Shown in pieces: positions 19,301-29,812 of a stretch of DNA of 64,000 nt; the first letter of the stretch is position 1; each line of letters starts with the position of its first letter. The notes beneath the pieces were generated by a model. That model made no database searches. It was not told where the DNA came from and worked only from the letters and a program-made list of their open reading frames with translations. The stretch is from Hondaea fermentalgiana (Eukaryota > Sar > Bigyra > Thraustochytrida > Thraustochytriidae), in contig NPFB01000067.1 in NCBI GenBank assembly GCA_014084085.1, positions 44,528-108,527 on the forward strand. The letters are read 5' to 3'. Position numbers and translations under genes: made by a program.

Positions 19301-21398
19301 CCGTCAACTTGTGCGACACAGAGTTGAGTAGGTAGGCGGCGTCATTGTTGACGTATGAGATTTCACCAAAGCTGGCGTGCTCGTCTGAAGAATAGTCGTT
19401 GATCTCAAAAATGAGGACCGGATCGAGACGCTCCCCCAAAGTGTCTCGTTTGCCGGGTCGGCCTGCGCCTTTCATGCGCTCTTCCTCGAGCGCATCCGCC
19501 CTGTAGGTAATTTTGCTCCCATTGGCCTTGTCGTTGAGGATATCAGTCAGAAAGGATCCGTATGCATTGAGATGGCGCGATGAGCGAGGCTGGAGCTTGA
19601 TGAGGTTCATATAGGCACTTTGCGCCTTGGTAAAGCTCTCGAAAACCTGTTTGCTAAGCTGCTGGATCCGGCGCATGTCCTGAGACCTGCTTTGAAATTC
19701 CTTCCAAAATTCAAGCAGCTGGATGCACGATATTCGGTCATAAAGTCGGGCCTCGCGTTCGCACTTTTCACTCGCCACAAAGGAAACGACGTCGCGACCC
19801 GTCGACACGCTCTCCCGCAGTCGAGCGGAGAGCTTGAAGAGTCTAAAATTCAAATCCAGGTACGGCTTGCGCTTTCGCGCTTTGAGAAGGGGATCTCGGG
19901 AGAGAATGGTACCGCGCTCATTCGGGTAAAAGCACAGATAAAAGTGAATCTGGAACATGCAAATCATGGACGAGCCAGAATACTGCGCAATTGCGCTATC
20001 GTATACGTGTCGCACGTGCCGCAAGACGCGGCGCTCCTCGCGATCATTGGCTGACAATTTGCTCTGCAGCTGAGCTTGCGAGCTTTTCGTGATAGCACCT
20101 GACCACAAGTGTTGCAGAGAGTTCTCTTCAAACATGGTGGCATTGTCCGTGACGTCAAGTTCGTTGATGATCATGGAGTCGTTGCGTCTGGAGTTGCCCT
20201 CCGAGCCATCTTGAAGGGCCGGGTGGTTCTCCTGGAGGTAAATGCGCATCTTTAGCTCGAGCTCGTACGGGTTCCGGACCCGAAAGGTATCGAGTTGATG
20301 CAACCGTTCAATACGTGCATGCATGAGAAAATAGGTGAGCGGAATCACCAGCGGGCCCCCAAGCACGATGAGGACAGCAGCGTCAAAGTCTGCCACGGTC
20401 TTTTCGTTGTTGAGAATAAGGCTTTTGAGCGAACGAACCAGCATGCCGATGTTGAACCACAGAAGGATCATGTTTGCGACAGCGTGCCAGGCGTTGATCT
20501 TGTGACGATAATAGGGCTGGTACATGATGTACAAGAAGGCGAGTACGAAACTTGAGGCAAAAAAAGCGAGCATGCGGCAGATTTCCAATGTTTCGTCCCC
20601 CCAAAGATCGAAGACGTCCCACAAGGTTTTGCACACGGCACAAACGAGCATAACGACTCTTTCAAGAAATGCCACACGCGTGTGGGCGCAAGCTGTTGCA
20701 GACTCCGACGTGAGAATTGGATCGTAGGTGGTTCCAACAGAGACGAGGACGAAGGCAGTGAAAAAGAGATAGAGAACGCCACCGAGTGCTCGTACCCCGG
20801 AAGTGGCGCTGGCCTCAACTGACGTGGGTACAATCAGGAGATAGAAGAACACTTCCTGCAGAGGCATCCATGCTACACCTCCTAGAAAGCTTGCTGTACG
20901 GCGAAGTATTTTCACCGACCACGTACTTGCATTATTTGCGCCGGATAATTTCCTGTATCCTACAAAGACAGCTACGACGAAGGCGCAGAACACTAGGCCC
21001 AAGGAGATGAACATGAAGATGCGATACGTCATCAACTGGACGGCGAGATTACGCAGGTTCGAGTAATAGACGATACCAGAGAGGAACTGTCGAATCTTGT
21101 CTTCCTCGGCAATGTCTCCGTACGCAAGGGGGGCCAGCACGTAGGATATGGACTGCAAGCACATGATGGCAATGCCGAGCTTCGTCGAGAACGATGATGT
21201 ACCAATGTCCTCGGACAGGAGGAGAAGCGTTCCAGTCGTGACTTGCTTCGCCTTACTATAAACCTTTTCCGCAAAGTCAGCCCATGAGTCTTCAGAAGTT
21301 TCGCTTGTGTCTTTTCCGGCGAACCGCCCGGCATCGAATGCGTTGTACGAGTCGTCGTCACCCTGGAGCATCAGCTCCGAGGCAACTTCTTCGTCCAT
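16395..21398 (-). CDS. Tiny-macrocysts (TmcB)-like PAS membrane protein, copy 1
   Basis: 1667 residues from ATG 21398, without introns. The N-terminal third has about eight hydrophobic helices (first LGIAIMCLQSISYVLAPLAY, residues 74-93; last near 345). A long cytosolic region follows, with a helical block (residues 440-610) and a PAS-like domain (about 655-800: EISYVNNDAAYLL, then LTGRNVRDFLVPPFS). Further single helices lie near 1050, 1250, 1415 and 1615, separated by two large extracytosolic loops. A conserved LRSIPPYSVGTI lies just after one helix. The chain ends with RRTRRLLLMVPEELFGRLP before a basic tail. The layout matches the Dictyostelium TmcB family (seen also in many protists), whose biochemical role is poorly known; a sensory or signalling role is inferred from the PAS domain. 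A paralogue lies divergently at 23984. Confidence 0.82.
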   Translation of the reverse strand: MDEEVASELMLQGDDDSYNAFDAGRFAGKDTSETSEDSWADFAEKVYSKAKQVTTGTLLLLSEDIGTSSFSTKLGIAIMCLQSISYVLAPLAYGDIAEEDKIRQFLSGIVYYSNLRNLAVQLMTYRIFMFISLGLVFCAFVVAVFVGYRKLSGANNASTWSVKILRRTASFLGGVAWMPLQEVFFYLLIVPTSVEASATSGVRALGGVLYLFFTAFVLVSVGTTYDPILTSESATACAHTRVAFLERVVMLVCAVCKTLWDVFDLWGDETLEICRMLAFFASSFVLAFLYIMYQPYYRHKINAWHAVANMILLWFNIGMLVRSLKSLILNNEKTVADFDAAVLIVLGGPLVIPLTYFLMHARIERLHQLDTFRVRNPYELELKMRIYLQENHPALQDGSEGNSRRNDSMIINELDVTDNATMFEENSLQHLWSGAITKSSQAQLQSKLSANDREERRVLRHVRHVYDSAIAQYSGSSMICMFQIHFYLCFYPNERGTILSRDPLLKARKRKPYLDLNFRLFKLSARLRESVSTGRDVVSFVASEKCEREARLYDRISCIQLLEFWKEFQSRSQDMRRIQQLSKQVFESFTKAQSAYMNLIKLQPRSSRHLNAYGSFLTDILNDKANGSKITYRADALEEERMKGAGRPGKRDTLGERLDPVLIFEINDYSSDEHASFGEISYVNNDAAYLLNSVSHKLTGRNVRDFLVPPFSTHMQTIVSSFFKEGWSPFFGRAVRTFLVSSQQHLLETSMRLAPYTSNGVDFTIFVSLSPLENISEPPAQEERWFGYFLASASHDPGRVLGANLACSQLLQRFTHLRDYEAHLRGTSLTADDIVEDYNELRNDLVAAGDTWTEIDLVTLKEQWENRIVSITCQVRTYDFEGMKLDRISIAVTIERPARRSNATTSQSESGFGPSSPGSLTSPVSPFGGQIGTRTSDELGNMGSSGNQFRFSSKSRFPSRALSSYARSSISEIGSSKAMLGNRYGSGKSASSTGTEEGAATAYLRKMLHEEMTRQHMSPMLQKLSTKYLATVSFVLLFSVIYFVIQENSFQLYADEISFLNRAGFRRFTSVSLAYCVHGLYLINQGVQLPAGITEDALRAELSLQATTLKTIERESISYRSKGDSVSEAYTAAHTELLELKLGETEESIQSLFEATSLLVSVANQMAQQDLSAFTLDNPDVYLLLNQVNGPTSYLQDLNRTTFEYMTIAESRISEMVPIFLVAVTLALVLQVSLLLAFIAPLILMIERNKIEVLQVLRSIPPYSVGTITSKCKSRLQDFHDVSHEALAAQFGKQSQKEGKASRRKKMKSSSGTSRGQGEVNVSFRGKILTFLCCRPCRRRWGRWRAKRGAVVPVPASHQTQDRGSNGSMKTRNTSSRASAKASMPWGTLARLSLPGNMALIFYALNFEVGFFANMEYFMHVPISVNLGGLRRATLRLVKHTLLMFFAGTQFQKDPYFSVSNSNVTSVMQMFQDVNDGLFNGRGNSAGLLHYAATEPDQVELILENGCHRWRQLENKPTVEDCDAFMHGVMRGGLSAASFQFLEGLKTLVDEYNGDSKIEAFTDADVSELLELEEDYLQNQFTTSVIIYVEGVTSSLLSGKAKRNAILAIFIILTSVLYVFVVRDVLRTLDQTLRRTRRLLLMVPEELFGRLPILKDFVQREFKKNRI

Positions 21399-21916
21399 CT
21401 CGCGCGCAGCGGCGTCTCCGTTCAGGGACTGTTCACGCCCGGTCTAAGCAGCAGCGCTCGCGCTGCGTGCTTGGCAACAACGGCGACCTTGAAGCAAGAC
21501 AGCTTGACCTCGACTGACCGCCGAGCGTGCGATGCTTGAATGTATAAGACTGTTTTAGGAGGCGGCCGCGCGTGGCGACGGCGTCAGAGCATACAGCTCG
21601 GCCGCAGAGTCTCTGCAAAGTGGACGAGACTGCAGACCTATTTTGCTTTCCAGCCTGCCCAGCCACCCTTGAAAGGGACACGCTCAGACTCCAGCGAAAC
21701 TACCAGCCAGGGTTGAGGAAGAAAGGCGCCGTCAAGTTCGCTTTCCACTGCCTGGCAGCCAGTCACCCAGCCAGCCAGCCAAGCAAGCAAGCAAGCTAGC
21801 TAGCTAGCAAGACCTCTTTCTGGAACCCAGCCCAATCAAGACTGAAAGTGAGCCGTTACGTATGGTACTGACCGTGACCGCTTCGGAGCTTTACAGAAGC
21901 TAAGAAGTTGTACCAG

Positions 21917-21938
21917 CCATGCCATGCCATGCCATGCC
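21917..21938 (+). repeat. CATGC pentanucleotide array
   Basis: Four consecutive CATGC units in the shared Tmc-like upstream region. Confidence 0.85.
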
Positions 21939-22065
21939 GTATACCGTGCAATGCCGCGCAAGAGTCAGACGCTCGGGGCTTGGTCGGGCTCGGATAGAGA
22001 CGACTGGCCGGTGATGTGGTGTCGGGGTGGGTGACCTCGACGTCTCGCTCTCAGTCTGCCCCCCC

Positions 22066-22165
22066 NNNNNNNNNNNNNNNNNNNNNNNNNNNNNNNNNNN
22101 NNNNNNNNNNNNNNNNNNNNNNNNNNNNNNNNNNNNNNNNNNNNNNNNNNNNNNNNNNNNNNNNN
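22066..22165. other. Assembly gap (100 N)
   Basis: Exactly 100 N, placed after a C-rich run (TGCCCCCCC). Confidence 0.98.
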
Positions 22166-23079
22166 TTACCAACGCGAATGTCCATCTTGGTGATGATGGG
22201 TTGGTCGTCTGCCGGAGCGACCTCGACTCCGCGCTTGCGCTTGGCGACGTTCCCATCCTCGGGACACGAGGCAAGACAGGACAGGGCAGGGCAGGAGTGG
22301 CCAGGAGAGACCTGAGAGCCCGGGACAGACCTTGCTTGACGAAGACGGGACGTCGCAGTCGTCGACGGGAAGCCCTGAGTCGCCCGGCAGGCTCGACGTG
22401 TCGCGACGCTTAGCTCAATCAGTATAACAAACGCCACCAACATCGGAGCAGAGCAGAGTGACAAAGAGCCCAGCGGAGACTCTCTGCTTTGAGCAGCAGA
22501 TGCAGATGCAAATGCTGCAGTTGCTATGTTGCTGTAGCTTGCGCCCCCCACCTGCTCCTGGCGCTCGAGGCACGAGATGGGTAGGATGGAGCAAGAGCAC
22601 GTCCAAGTGCCAGTGCGGTAGTCGCGGCGCAGTGCAGTTGAAAACGATTCGGCATACATTGTCAAGGTCAAGTTGTGAGCAAAGAACTCGAACTTGACTC
22701 GGAGCGAGCAAGCCCAACGGTCATCTTATCTCGGAAACTGCCGAGGAAGCACAACGTACGCAGCGCAGCACAGCGTCGTCATATCGCGAGCGGCTGTAGC
22801 GGCTGCGCGCCATGCTACGCCACGCCACGCCACGCCACGCTAGCCTTCCAATCTCGACGATTTCCGGGGGTTTGCGATCGGCCAAGCTGACGCGGCACAG
22901 AGGGCAAGTCAGCCTGGTGACGGTTCGGGGCGTGTTGCCGTTCGATCACAGCAACTAGAACATTCTAATTTACCGTTCTGGGACGTGGATGGTTTTCTCG
23001 CTGGCTGACCTGGCCAGCTCCGAGTCCGAGCGAGGACGCTGAAGCCGTGCTGTGTACGTGCTCATGTGCAAAAGTAGCG

Positions 23080-23110
23080 GCTCCGGGCGGCTCCGGGCGG
23101 CTCCGGGCAG
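23080..23110 (+). repeat. Tandem 10-mer, three copies
   Basis: GGCTCCGGGC repeated three times, the last followed by a diverged copy. Confidence 0.85.
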
Positions 23111-23983
23111 CTCTAACTCGACAAGTGAGTGAGAGATTTGAGTGCGAACGTCGGATGAAGAGGCTAGTCAAAGAGACTTCGAGGCGAGGAGTTCCTCACA
23201 TCGGAAGCATGGACCGACCGGTGTTGAGGAGGAAGATGCAAAACCCCGTCGTCGACTGTTCGTCCTTGGCTTGCCTGTAGTGATTTGGTAGACCGGGGTG
23301 ATCAAAGCCCGGCTCTTACTGTAAAAAAAGGTGCCATGGAAGGAGAGAAAGGTCGAAGCGCTTGACTGTGAGTCCGATGCAGGGAGCAGCTGCAGCAGAC
23401 GTAACGGAGATGCCAGAGTTCGTACGGGCCAATTCTACATGCCCGATAGGTAGAAGTAGGTAGGCCTAGTAGAAAATCTTAACCCATGCTGTCAGTTGAA
23501 ACCATCCACCCTCCCACCCACCCCCCTCTTCTGGGGAAGTTCGAGCCACTCGAGCTGCAAGACTGCAAGCATCTGCAGGCTTCTTATCCCGCTGTTTCAT
23601 ATACAAATTTTGAGAGGTCAGGACTTCGGTCATTGCATCGTACGAGGGTTATTACTTGTGGCGGCAGCGTCAGGAAAGAGACAAGAAACGGTCACTATAC
23701 TTCTTCGACGTCTACTAGCGGCTGCGACCCGCTGCCGGCGCGAAGCAGGCAGAGGGAACCTTGGAGGAAACGCATTTCTATGCTTCCCCGCCGCCGGCGT
23801 GGACAGAAGCAGGCGCCGGCGCAGGTCCTTCCCCTACTGGAATAGCGGACTGGGTTGTTGTTACTTGGCCTGGAAAAGTAGTCCCCAGGCAGAACTCGCT
23901 GTCTCTGCGCGAGGACGTGCGCGCAGACTTGACGGCGAGCGTTCTGTGAGAACCCTCGCGACGCGAGCGTCAAGGCGCGAGAG

Positions 23984-26900
23984 ATGACGTCCAAGGACGA
24001 CGGCGAGGTCACAGAGAGCGGCTCCACCGGTAACCTTGGAGACAACCATCTGCAGGTCCATTCCGGGGAGACGCTGCACAAGGTGGGCAAGCAAGAGAGT
24101 GTGTTCGACTGGATTGAAAAGTCGTACATTAAAGCGAAGGATGCCGCCGCAGGCGTCCTGCTCTTGCTCTCGCGCGAATGCGGCAAGTCACATTCCAGTG
24201 CGCATCTCGGCATCATCATCGAAAGCATTCAGTTGTTTACCTTTGCACTCTCGCCTATGCTCGATGCGGACGATGAAGCTTCGACAACGAGTCAGGTCGG
24301 GACGGCGCCAACGAATGGCAGTATTATCGAGAACATGGTCTTCTTTTCCGACGTGAGTAATCTGCTCATGTACTTCATTGGGTACGAGGTTTGCCTCTTC
24401 CTGACCGTCTCAGCGGTCATTGTCTTTCTTCTTAATGCCCTCTATGTCGCTTATGGCTGGTCAAATACCTTCAACGTCCTGTGGCCGATCAAGGTCTTAC
24501 GACTTCAGGCCAATGTGCTCATTGGGCTGGCGTTCATTCCAACCATCCAGCTCATGGCGCTTATGTTTAGCTGCTCAAGTTTTGATCTCAACTGCACAGC
24601 GTGGCAGCCACTCGTACTTACATTGTCCATCTTTTATATTCTTCTCGCCATCGCGATTGGCTCGACGTACTTTGACCCGATCGTGACCTCGGAGTCGCCG
24701 CAGGCATCGGCGCACACGCGCATCACAGTGTTTAACATTCTCGCCAAGATCGTGCTCTCCGCCGTGCACGCTGTGTGGGACAGCAATGCAACTCTCCGAA
24801 GCTCGTTTGCGGCCGAATTGAGTCGGCACCTGCTCCTCATCGGATTTTCCTCGGCCCTCAGCTACCTCTACGTCTGGTATCAGCCCTATTACCACTACAA
24901 GATGAATGTCCTCTCCGGGGTCACCTCGAGCATTCTTTTGTGGTTTGCGGTTTCCATGTTCGTGCGCTGGATCAAAATCATGCTCGGAGACCCTAACGCT
25001 GTGGGTGCGTTAGAAAACTCTGCAACGAGCATTGATAGCACGCAAGCCGCTCGTGACGTATCAGTGGCGCTCGTCACCGGGGCTTTTCTGGTGATCCCCT
25101 TGACAATTTTCATGATCGAATACCGAAAGCGAGCGCTGGCCAAAAAGCCTGTATACAGACTGAAAAACGCCTATGAGTTCGAGCTCAAAATTCGGAACTA
25201 TCTGCGAGTCCATCACCCAATCTTTGCGCAAACGCATCACAAAGCGTCCTCGATCAAACCCTTGCTCAAGGACAGTGATGCGATGAACCACCCAATTGAT
25301 GAAGACAGTAGTGACGATGAAAGCGATGAAGAAGATCAGCAGCCGCTGTTTGCACGAGAAAGCAACGTTTCCAACGTCAAAGATGACAAGAACGCGGGGC
25401 ATCGGCGCCGCAAGCAAGATCGGGTCCTCACTAAAGTGCAAAAGCTTTTCGAGAGTGCCATCTCGCAGTTTCCCGGATCGGCGCAGCTTCCGATGTTCAT
25501 GATCTACTTTTTCAAGACCTTTTACGAAAAGGAGCAGGGCATCGTGCTGAGCCGCAAGGCCATCTTGATTGCGGCGCGGCGCAAACCGTGGTTCGACCTC
25601 GAGTTTGGCCTATTCAAGCTGCAATCGGAGATCAAGCACAACGTCTCCACGGGTAAGGAGGTTGTGTCCTTTGTTGCGAGCGAAAAGTACGAACGCGAAG
25701 CCAAGAACTACGACCGCCAATCATGCTGGCACCTGCTCGAATTCTGGAGCGAGCTCTCCGCGAGCCATCCGGACATGACGCGCGTTCAGTCGCTCGCCAA
25801 GGCCGTTGCAGAATATTCTGCAAAGGCGCAAAGCGCATATCTACGTCTCACGCGTCTTCAGCCCAAGCAAGCGCGGGTCCTCAAGCTGTACAGTGGCTTT
25901 CTCAATGATGTCGTCAATGACCGGACCGCAGGACAGCATGCCATGTCGAGGGCTATCTCATACGAAGAAGACAAAACTTCGGGAAACGCCAACAATGGGG
26001 GTCCGCCTGCCGCAGCGGGATCGACCGAGAACCCATTGTCGACCCAGCTGCACAAGTTTGACCCTGTCATGGTCTTCGAAATTAGCGAGACCACGCAACA
26101 CGGAACTGGCTTTGGCGAAATCTCGTATGTCAATTCTGACGCTGCATATGTTCTGCAGAACGCAAGTCAGAAGCTGGTTGGTCGCAGCGTGATGGAATAT
26201 CTTGTGCCGCCTTTTTCAACGCACTTGAAAGGCATCGTCGCGGCCTTCTTTCTCGAAGGGCGGAGTCCGCTATTTGGAAGGAAAATTGAGACGTTTTGCG
26301 TCTCGTCTCGTAAAGACTGCTTTCAGGTAACGATGCAGCTTTCGCCTTACACAACTGACGGCATCAACTTCACCATGTTTCTTTCCTTTGTGCCGAACGA
26401 AAGAGCGCTTCGGGAGGCGCAATTCGGTTTTGGCGAAGACGTTGCAAACCAGGGCTTCTTCCTCTTTTCCGACCAATATGAGCGAGGACATGTCATCGCT
26501 GCCTCTGACGCTGGATCATTCCTCCTTGAAAAGTTCACGACCCTCCTCGATACACACGCCATGCTCGCGGGCTCTACGATCGAGCTCAAGGATATTATTG
26601 AGGACTCGGAGAACATGATGGAGCGCGCCCTTGCGACAGGCGACTGTGTGGACGTGTCGCTGTGCAGTCTTCGTCTCGACTATGAGAACGAGCTGCATTC
26701 GACGGAACTCAAGGTGCAGGAGTTCAACTATGAGGGATTTCGCATCCAAAAGGCGACAATCCGCGTCCTGACAAAGGAGGCCGCGGCCATGCGAATGCAG
26801 CGCCGAGGAAGCGCAGCATCCCCTAATGACCTGGAGAGTTTTCCTTCCAATACAACTTCGGATGACTTTTCGGACGTATCCAAGAATGAGAGCGACGACA

Positions 26901-29449
26901 AATTTGCCTTTTTGAGCCCAACAATTGGCATTTCCAACGCTGCACCGGCACTCGTCAAGTCACCTGGATCGCGGTCTGGCAGCTCCGTTGGTTCCGGCAA
27001 GTCTGGTGGCTCGCAGTCGACTGTCGCGGGAATGTACTTGAGACGGCTCCTGCAGTCCGAGGGAACAGGAAAAAAGATGTCGCCGCAGTTGCAACGTCTC
27101 AGTCTAGTCTACGTCATTTGTCTGCTGGTTGTCGTGGCATGCTCACTCGTTTATTACGTGATCCAAGAGCGAAATCTTGACCGGTACGCGTCTGAAGTCG
27201 CTTTTTTGAACAGGGCCGGATTCCGCCGTTTTAATGCAGTCTCGCTGGCATATTGTACGCACTGCCTCGTGCTCTTGAATTTGGGTGTCACCCTTCCCAG
27301 CGCTCTTTCCGAAGAATCTCTTCGCGCGGAGCTAGAAACAAATATGGAGAGCTTGCGTGATATTGAAAAGGTCGCCTTTAGCATGCGTACGTACTCTGAT
27401 GAAGTTGAGAACGTGTACAGCGTTGGAAATACCGCGCTAAGCGTGCTCAATGGAGAGAGTGCGCGCTGGGAGTACACGAGTCTTTATGACGCAACAAGCC
27501 TTGTCACAGGTGCTGCGACAAATCTGATTGATTCGCCGCTCGAAATGTTCACGCTCGACAACCCCAACGTGCACATGGTTCTCACGCAAGTTTTAGGGTC
27601 TGTTTCGTACCTGCAGGATCTCAATAGAACGACATTTATGTTTCAGAACCTGGCTGAGAGCGAGATCCACACACTCGTTCCAATTTTTTGGATATCGGTG
27701 GGAATTGCAAGCTTTATGCAGACCTTGCTTCTCGCGTACTTTATCTGGCCCCTGGTCAAACTCGTGGAGAGAAACAAGCTCGAGGTTCTCGAGGTTCTTC
27801 GTTCTATTCCACCCAAGTCCATCGCAACCATTTCGCTGCGCTCCCGCAATCGTCTGCTCGAGGTTCACGAGGTGGCGAACGAGGTGCTTGAAAGCCAACT
27901 CAACAATTCGACCTGGGACACGCAGCGAAAAATTACGGGGCTGCTCGACAAGTCAGACGGATCAGGAAGCGGAAAGAAACGTAAGCGCTCGGAAAAGTCC
28001 AAGGAATCTCCTAGAAAGATGGTCGAGAAGCGCCTCGCGGACTCTGTCATACGGGCCAGTACTATAGAACCGGGGAACACCAACACGCTTCGAACAGGTG
28101 AGGACAAGCCTCGAAACCGACTCGCGCGAAATGATAGTGGAAGCAGCGAGGAAGCAAATAGCAGCGCCTGTAGCGACAATGACGAAGCCAAAAGCAGCAG
28201 CAGTGACCAAATCATGAACATGGCGACCGAGGCGAGGTCGCCACCCAGCCCCATTGGAGAGGAAGAGGTTGAGACCGAGAAATCGACGTCGAAAGGTTTG
28301 AGCGGAGGGCTTGTGGCATGGTTTCGAGGCGATCATGAAGACGACTCGGATGACGAAGATGAATTTAGGTACAAAAAGGGAATCGGAAGTAGAGTCCTCT
28401 CGGGGCTTGCGGCACCCTTTTACAAGTGCGGATCCGGCATGAGGCACTTCAAGCGCTGGATGCGACAACTTTGCGCTCCAAAAGTTAAGACCACGCCAAC
28501 AGCTCCTGTTGTAGCCCCTTTAGACCGCCAAGACACGGATTCAAAGCTAGAAGCGCGACTTCGCAAAACGCAGACAGACTTCTCCGTACAATTGCGCGTT
28601 TTGGCAAAGATGGCCGTCCCTGCCCTTGCCGCTTTCCTTTTTTACGTGCTGAATTATACGCTTGGGTTCTACCTGAACATCAATTACCTTTTGCGCGTGC
28701 CAACATCGGTGAACTTTTCCGGGCTGAGACGGGCCACCCTTCGTCTCATCAAACACGTCCTCTTTCTCTATCTTGCAGGGACCTCGATGGAAGCCGGTGA
28801 CCCGTATTCTGCATCGCAGGGCAACGTCTCGCACACGGTTGGCCTGTTCGAACACGTCAACAATGTCCTCTTCCATGGCCGGCAGAATGATGAGGGCCTT
28901 TTGCGCGTGAGCAGCGACCAAGAGCAAATTACTCTTTTGCTGGAGAACGGCTGCTACAACTGGCCTGGGAGCGATCTAACCGTTTGCGAGACATTCGAAG
29001 ATGGAATCATGAATGGTGGACTCATGACGGCCACAAGGCAATTTCTGAAGAACTTTGTCACCGAGCTTCACGCAGCGCCGCCGCTGAACTCTTCGGAGAC
29101 CTCCTTTGCCGGGTATTTGCTTGTACCAGCGGAGCTTGAGTCTCTCCTTGTACTCGAAGAGAGTTTCCTTCAGGTTCAGTACACGACTTCCGTAAAACTT
29201 TATGTTAAAGAGGTGACCGAACAGCTTGACGCAGACCGTCTCACGCGCAACATTATTCTGGCTGCGTACCTGACTACAATTCTGCTGGTGTATATTCTAC
29301 TCGTGCGCGGGATCATCCGAAGTCTCGACAATGAGTTAAAGCGGACGCGACGCCTTTTGCTTATGGTGCCCGAGGAGCTATACAATCGATTGCCAACGCT
29401 GCGCAAGTTTATTACACGCGAATTCAAGATCGGCAAACGCAGAAAGTAG
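23984..29449 (+). CDS. Tiny-macrocysts (TmcB)-like PAS membrane protein, copy 2
   Basis: 1821 residues from ATG 23984, no introns. It is collinear with the copy at 16395-21398: matching N-terminal helix bundle (first helix near residue 75), a PAS-like region (about 690-860, with EISYVNSDAAYVL and VPPFSTHL), single helices near 1041-1062, 1231-1258, 1540-1565 and 1756-1777, an LRSIPPKSIATI block, and a final RRTRRLLLMVPEELYNRLP. It is longer mainly because of two acidic/serine-rich insertions, one near residues 430-450 (DEDSSDDESDEED) and a long one near 1310-1460. The family is known from Dictyostelium TmcB and many protists; molecular function is unsettled. The stop codon TAG overlaps a TAGGCCTA palindrome. 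Confidence 0.82.
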   Translation: MTSKDDGEVTESGSTGNLGDNHLQVHSGETLHKVGKQESVFDWIEKSYIKAKDAAAGVLLLLSRECGKSHSSAHLGIIIESIQLFTFALSPMLDADDEASTTSQVGTAPTNGSIIENMVFFSDVSNLLMYFIGYEVCLFLTVSAVIVFLLNALYVAYGWSNTFNVLWPIKVLRLQANVLIGLAFIPTIQLMALMFSCSSFDLNCTAWQPLVLTLSIFYILLAIAIGSTYFDPIVTSESPQASAHTRITVFNILAKIVLSAVHAVWDSNATLRSSFAAELSRHLLLIGFSSALSYLYVWYQPYYHYKMNVLSGVTSSILLWFAVSMFVRWIKIMLGDPNAVGALENSATSIDSTQAARDVSVALVTGAFLVIPLTIFMIEYRKRALAKKPVYRLKNAYEFELKIRNYLRVHHPIFAQTHHKASSIKPLLKDSDAMNHPIDEDSSDDESDEEDQQPLFARESNVSNVKDDKNAGHRRRKQDRVLTKVQKLFESAISQFPGSAQLPMFMIYFFKTFYEKEQGIVLSRKAILIAARRKPWFDLEFGLFKLQSEIKHNVSTGKEVVSFVASEKYEREAKNYDRQSCWHLLEFWSELSASHPDMTRVQSLAKAVAEYSAKAQSAYLRLTRLQPKQARVLKLYSGFLNDVVNDRTAGQHAMSRAISYEEDKTSGNANNGGPPAAAGSTENPLSTQLHKFDPVMVFEISETTQHGTGFGEISYVNSDAAYVLQNASQKLVGRSVMEYLVPPFSTHLKGIVAAFFLEGRSPLFGRKIETFCVSSRKDCFQVTMQLSPYTTDGINFTMFLSFVPNERALREAQFGFGEDVANQGFFLFSDQYERGHVIAASDAGSFLLEKFTTLLDTHAMLAGSTIELKDIIEDSENMMERALATGDCVDVSLCSLRLDYENELHSTELKVQEFNYEGFRIQKATIRVLTKEAAAMRMQRRGSAASPNDLESFPSNTTSDDFSDVSKNESDDKFAFLSPTIGISNAAPALVKSPGSRSGSSVGSGKSGGSQSTVAGMYLRRLLQSEGTGKKMSPQLQRLSLVYVICLLVVVACSLVYYVIQERNLDRYASEVAFLNRAGFRRFNAVSLAYCTHCLVLLNLGVTLPSALSEESLRAELETNMESLRDIEKVAFSMRTYSDEVENVYSVGNTALSVLNGESARWEYTSLYDATSLVTGAATNLIDSPLEMFTLDNPNVHMVLTQVLGSVSYLQDLNRTTFMFQNLAESEIHTLVPIFWISVGIASFMQTLLLAYFIWPLVKLVERNKLEVLEVLRSIPPKSIATISLRSRNRLLEVHEVANEVLESQLNNSTWDTQRKITGLLDKSDGSGSGKKRKRSEKSKESPRKMVEKRLADSVIRASTIEPGNTNTLRTGEDKPRNRLARNDSGSSEEANSSACSDNDEAKSSSSDQIMNMATEARSPPSPIGEEEVETEKSTSKGLSGGLVAWFRGDHEDDSDDEDEFRYKKGIGSRVLSGLAAPFYKCGSGMRHFKRWMRQLCAPKVKTTPTAPVVAPLDRQDTDSKLEARLRKTQTDFSVQLRVLAKMAVPALAAFLFYVLNYTLGFYLNINYLLRVPTSVNFSGLRRATLRLIKHVLFLYLAGTSMEAGDPYSASQGNVSHTVGLFEHVNNVLFHGRQNDEGLLRVSSDQEQITLLLENGCYNWPGSDLTVCETFEDGIMNGGLMTATRQFLKNFVTELHAAPPLNSSETSFAGYLLVPAELESLLVLEESFLQVQYTTSVKLYVKEVTEQLDADRLTRNIILAAYLTTILLVYILLVRGIIRSLDNELKRTRRLLLMVPEELYNRLPTLRKFITREFKIGKRRK

Positions 29450-29812
29450 GCCTAATGCGGCATGAAGGCTTCGAGAGATGGGGAGATTGAATGCCCCGCT
29501 GTGAAGGCCATGAGCGAAGGGCAAGCTATGAAAAAAAAAAAAGATAGAAATCTGGAACAGCAAATAATCTTGAACCATTCCAAGAAAGAGAACTTTACCG
29601 AAGTAGTACTCAAAGCTGACTGTAACAAATCGGAAGCAACGCTTGGTGAAAGGTGGCAGATCGCACAGGCAGGAACACATAATCCGGTCAGCCAGCCAAC
29701 AAGCATCCTAAGCAAAGCAAAACAAAACATGGCAAGAAAGAAGCAAACGAAGGCGAAAAATCATCTGTGCATTCTCCAATTTCATAAATCTAAGCTCCCT
29801 CTTTGCTCAAGA
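29450..29812. other. Convergent intergenic region
   Basis: 363 bases between two stop codons, with an A12 run at about 29530-29541. No gene; probably both 3' UTRs. Confidence 0.6.

Larger units (their letters stand above)
21399..23983. promoter_or_regulatory. Shared upstream region of the two Tmc-like genes
   Basis: 2.6 kb between divergent paralogues, interrupted by a gap. It holds an AAGC then GCTAGCTAGCTAGC run (21780-21808), a CATGC pentanucleotide array (about 21917-21938), a CCACG array (about 22812-22840), three copies of the 10-mer GGCTCCGGGC (about 23080-23110) and a TAGGCCTA palindrome at 23461-23468. Short open frames here have no recognisable protein character. No TATA box was seen. 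Confidence 0.5.
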
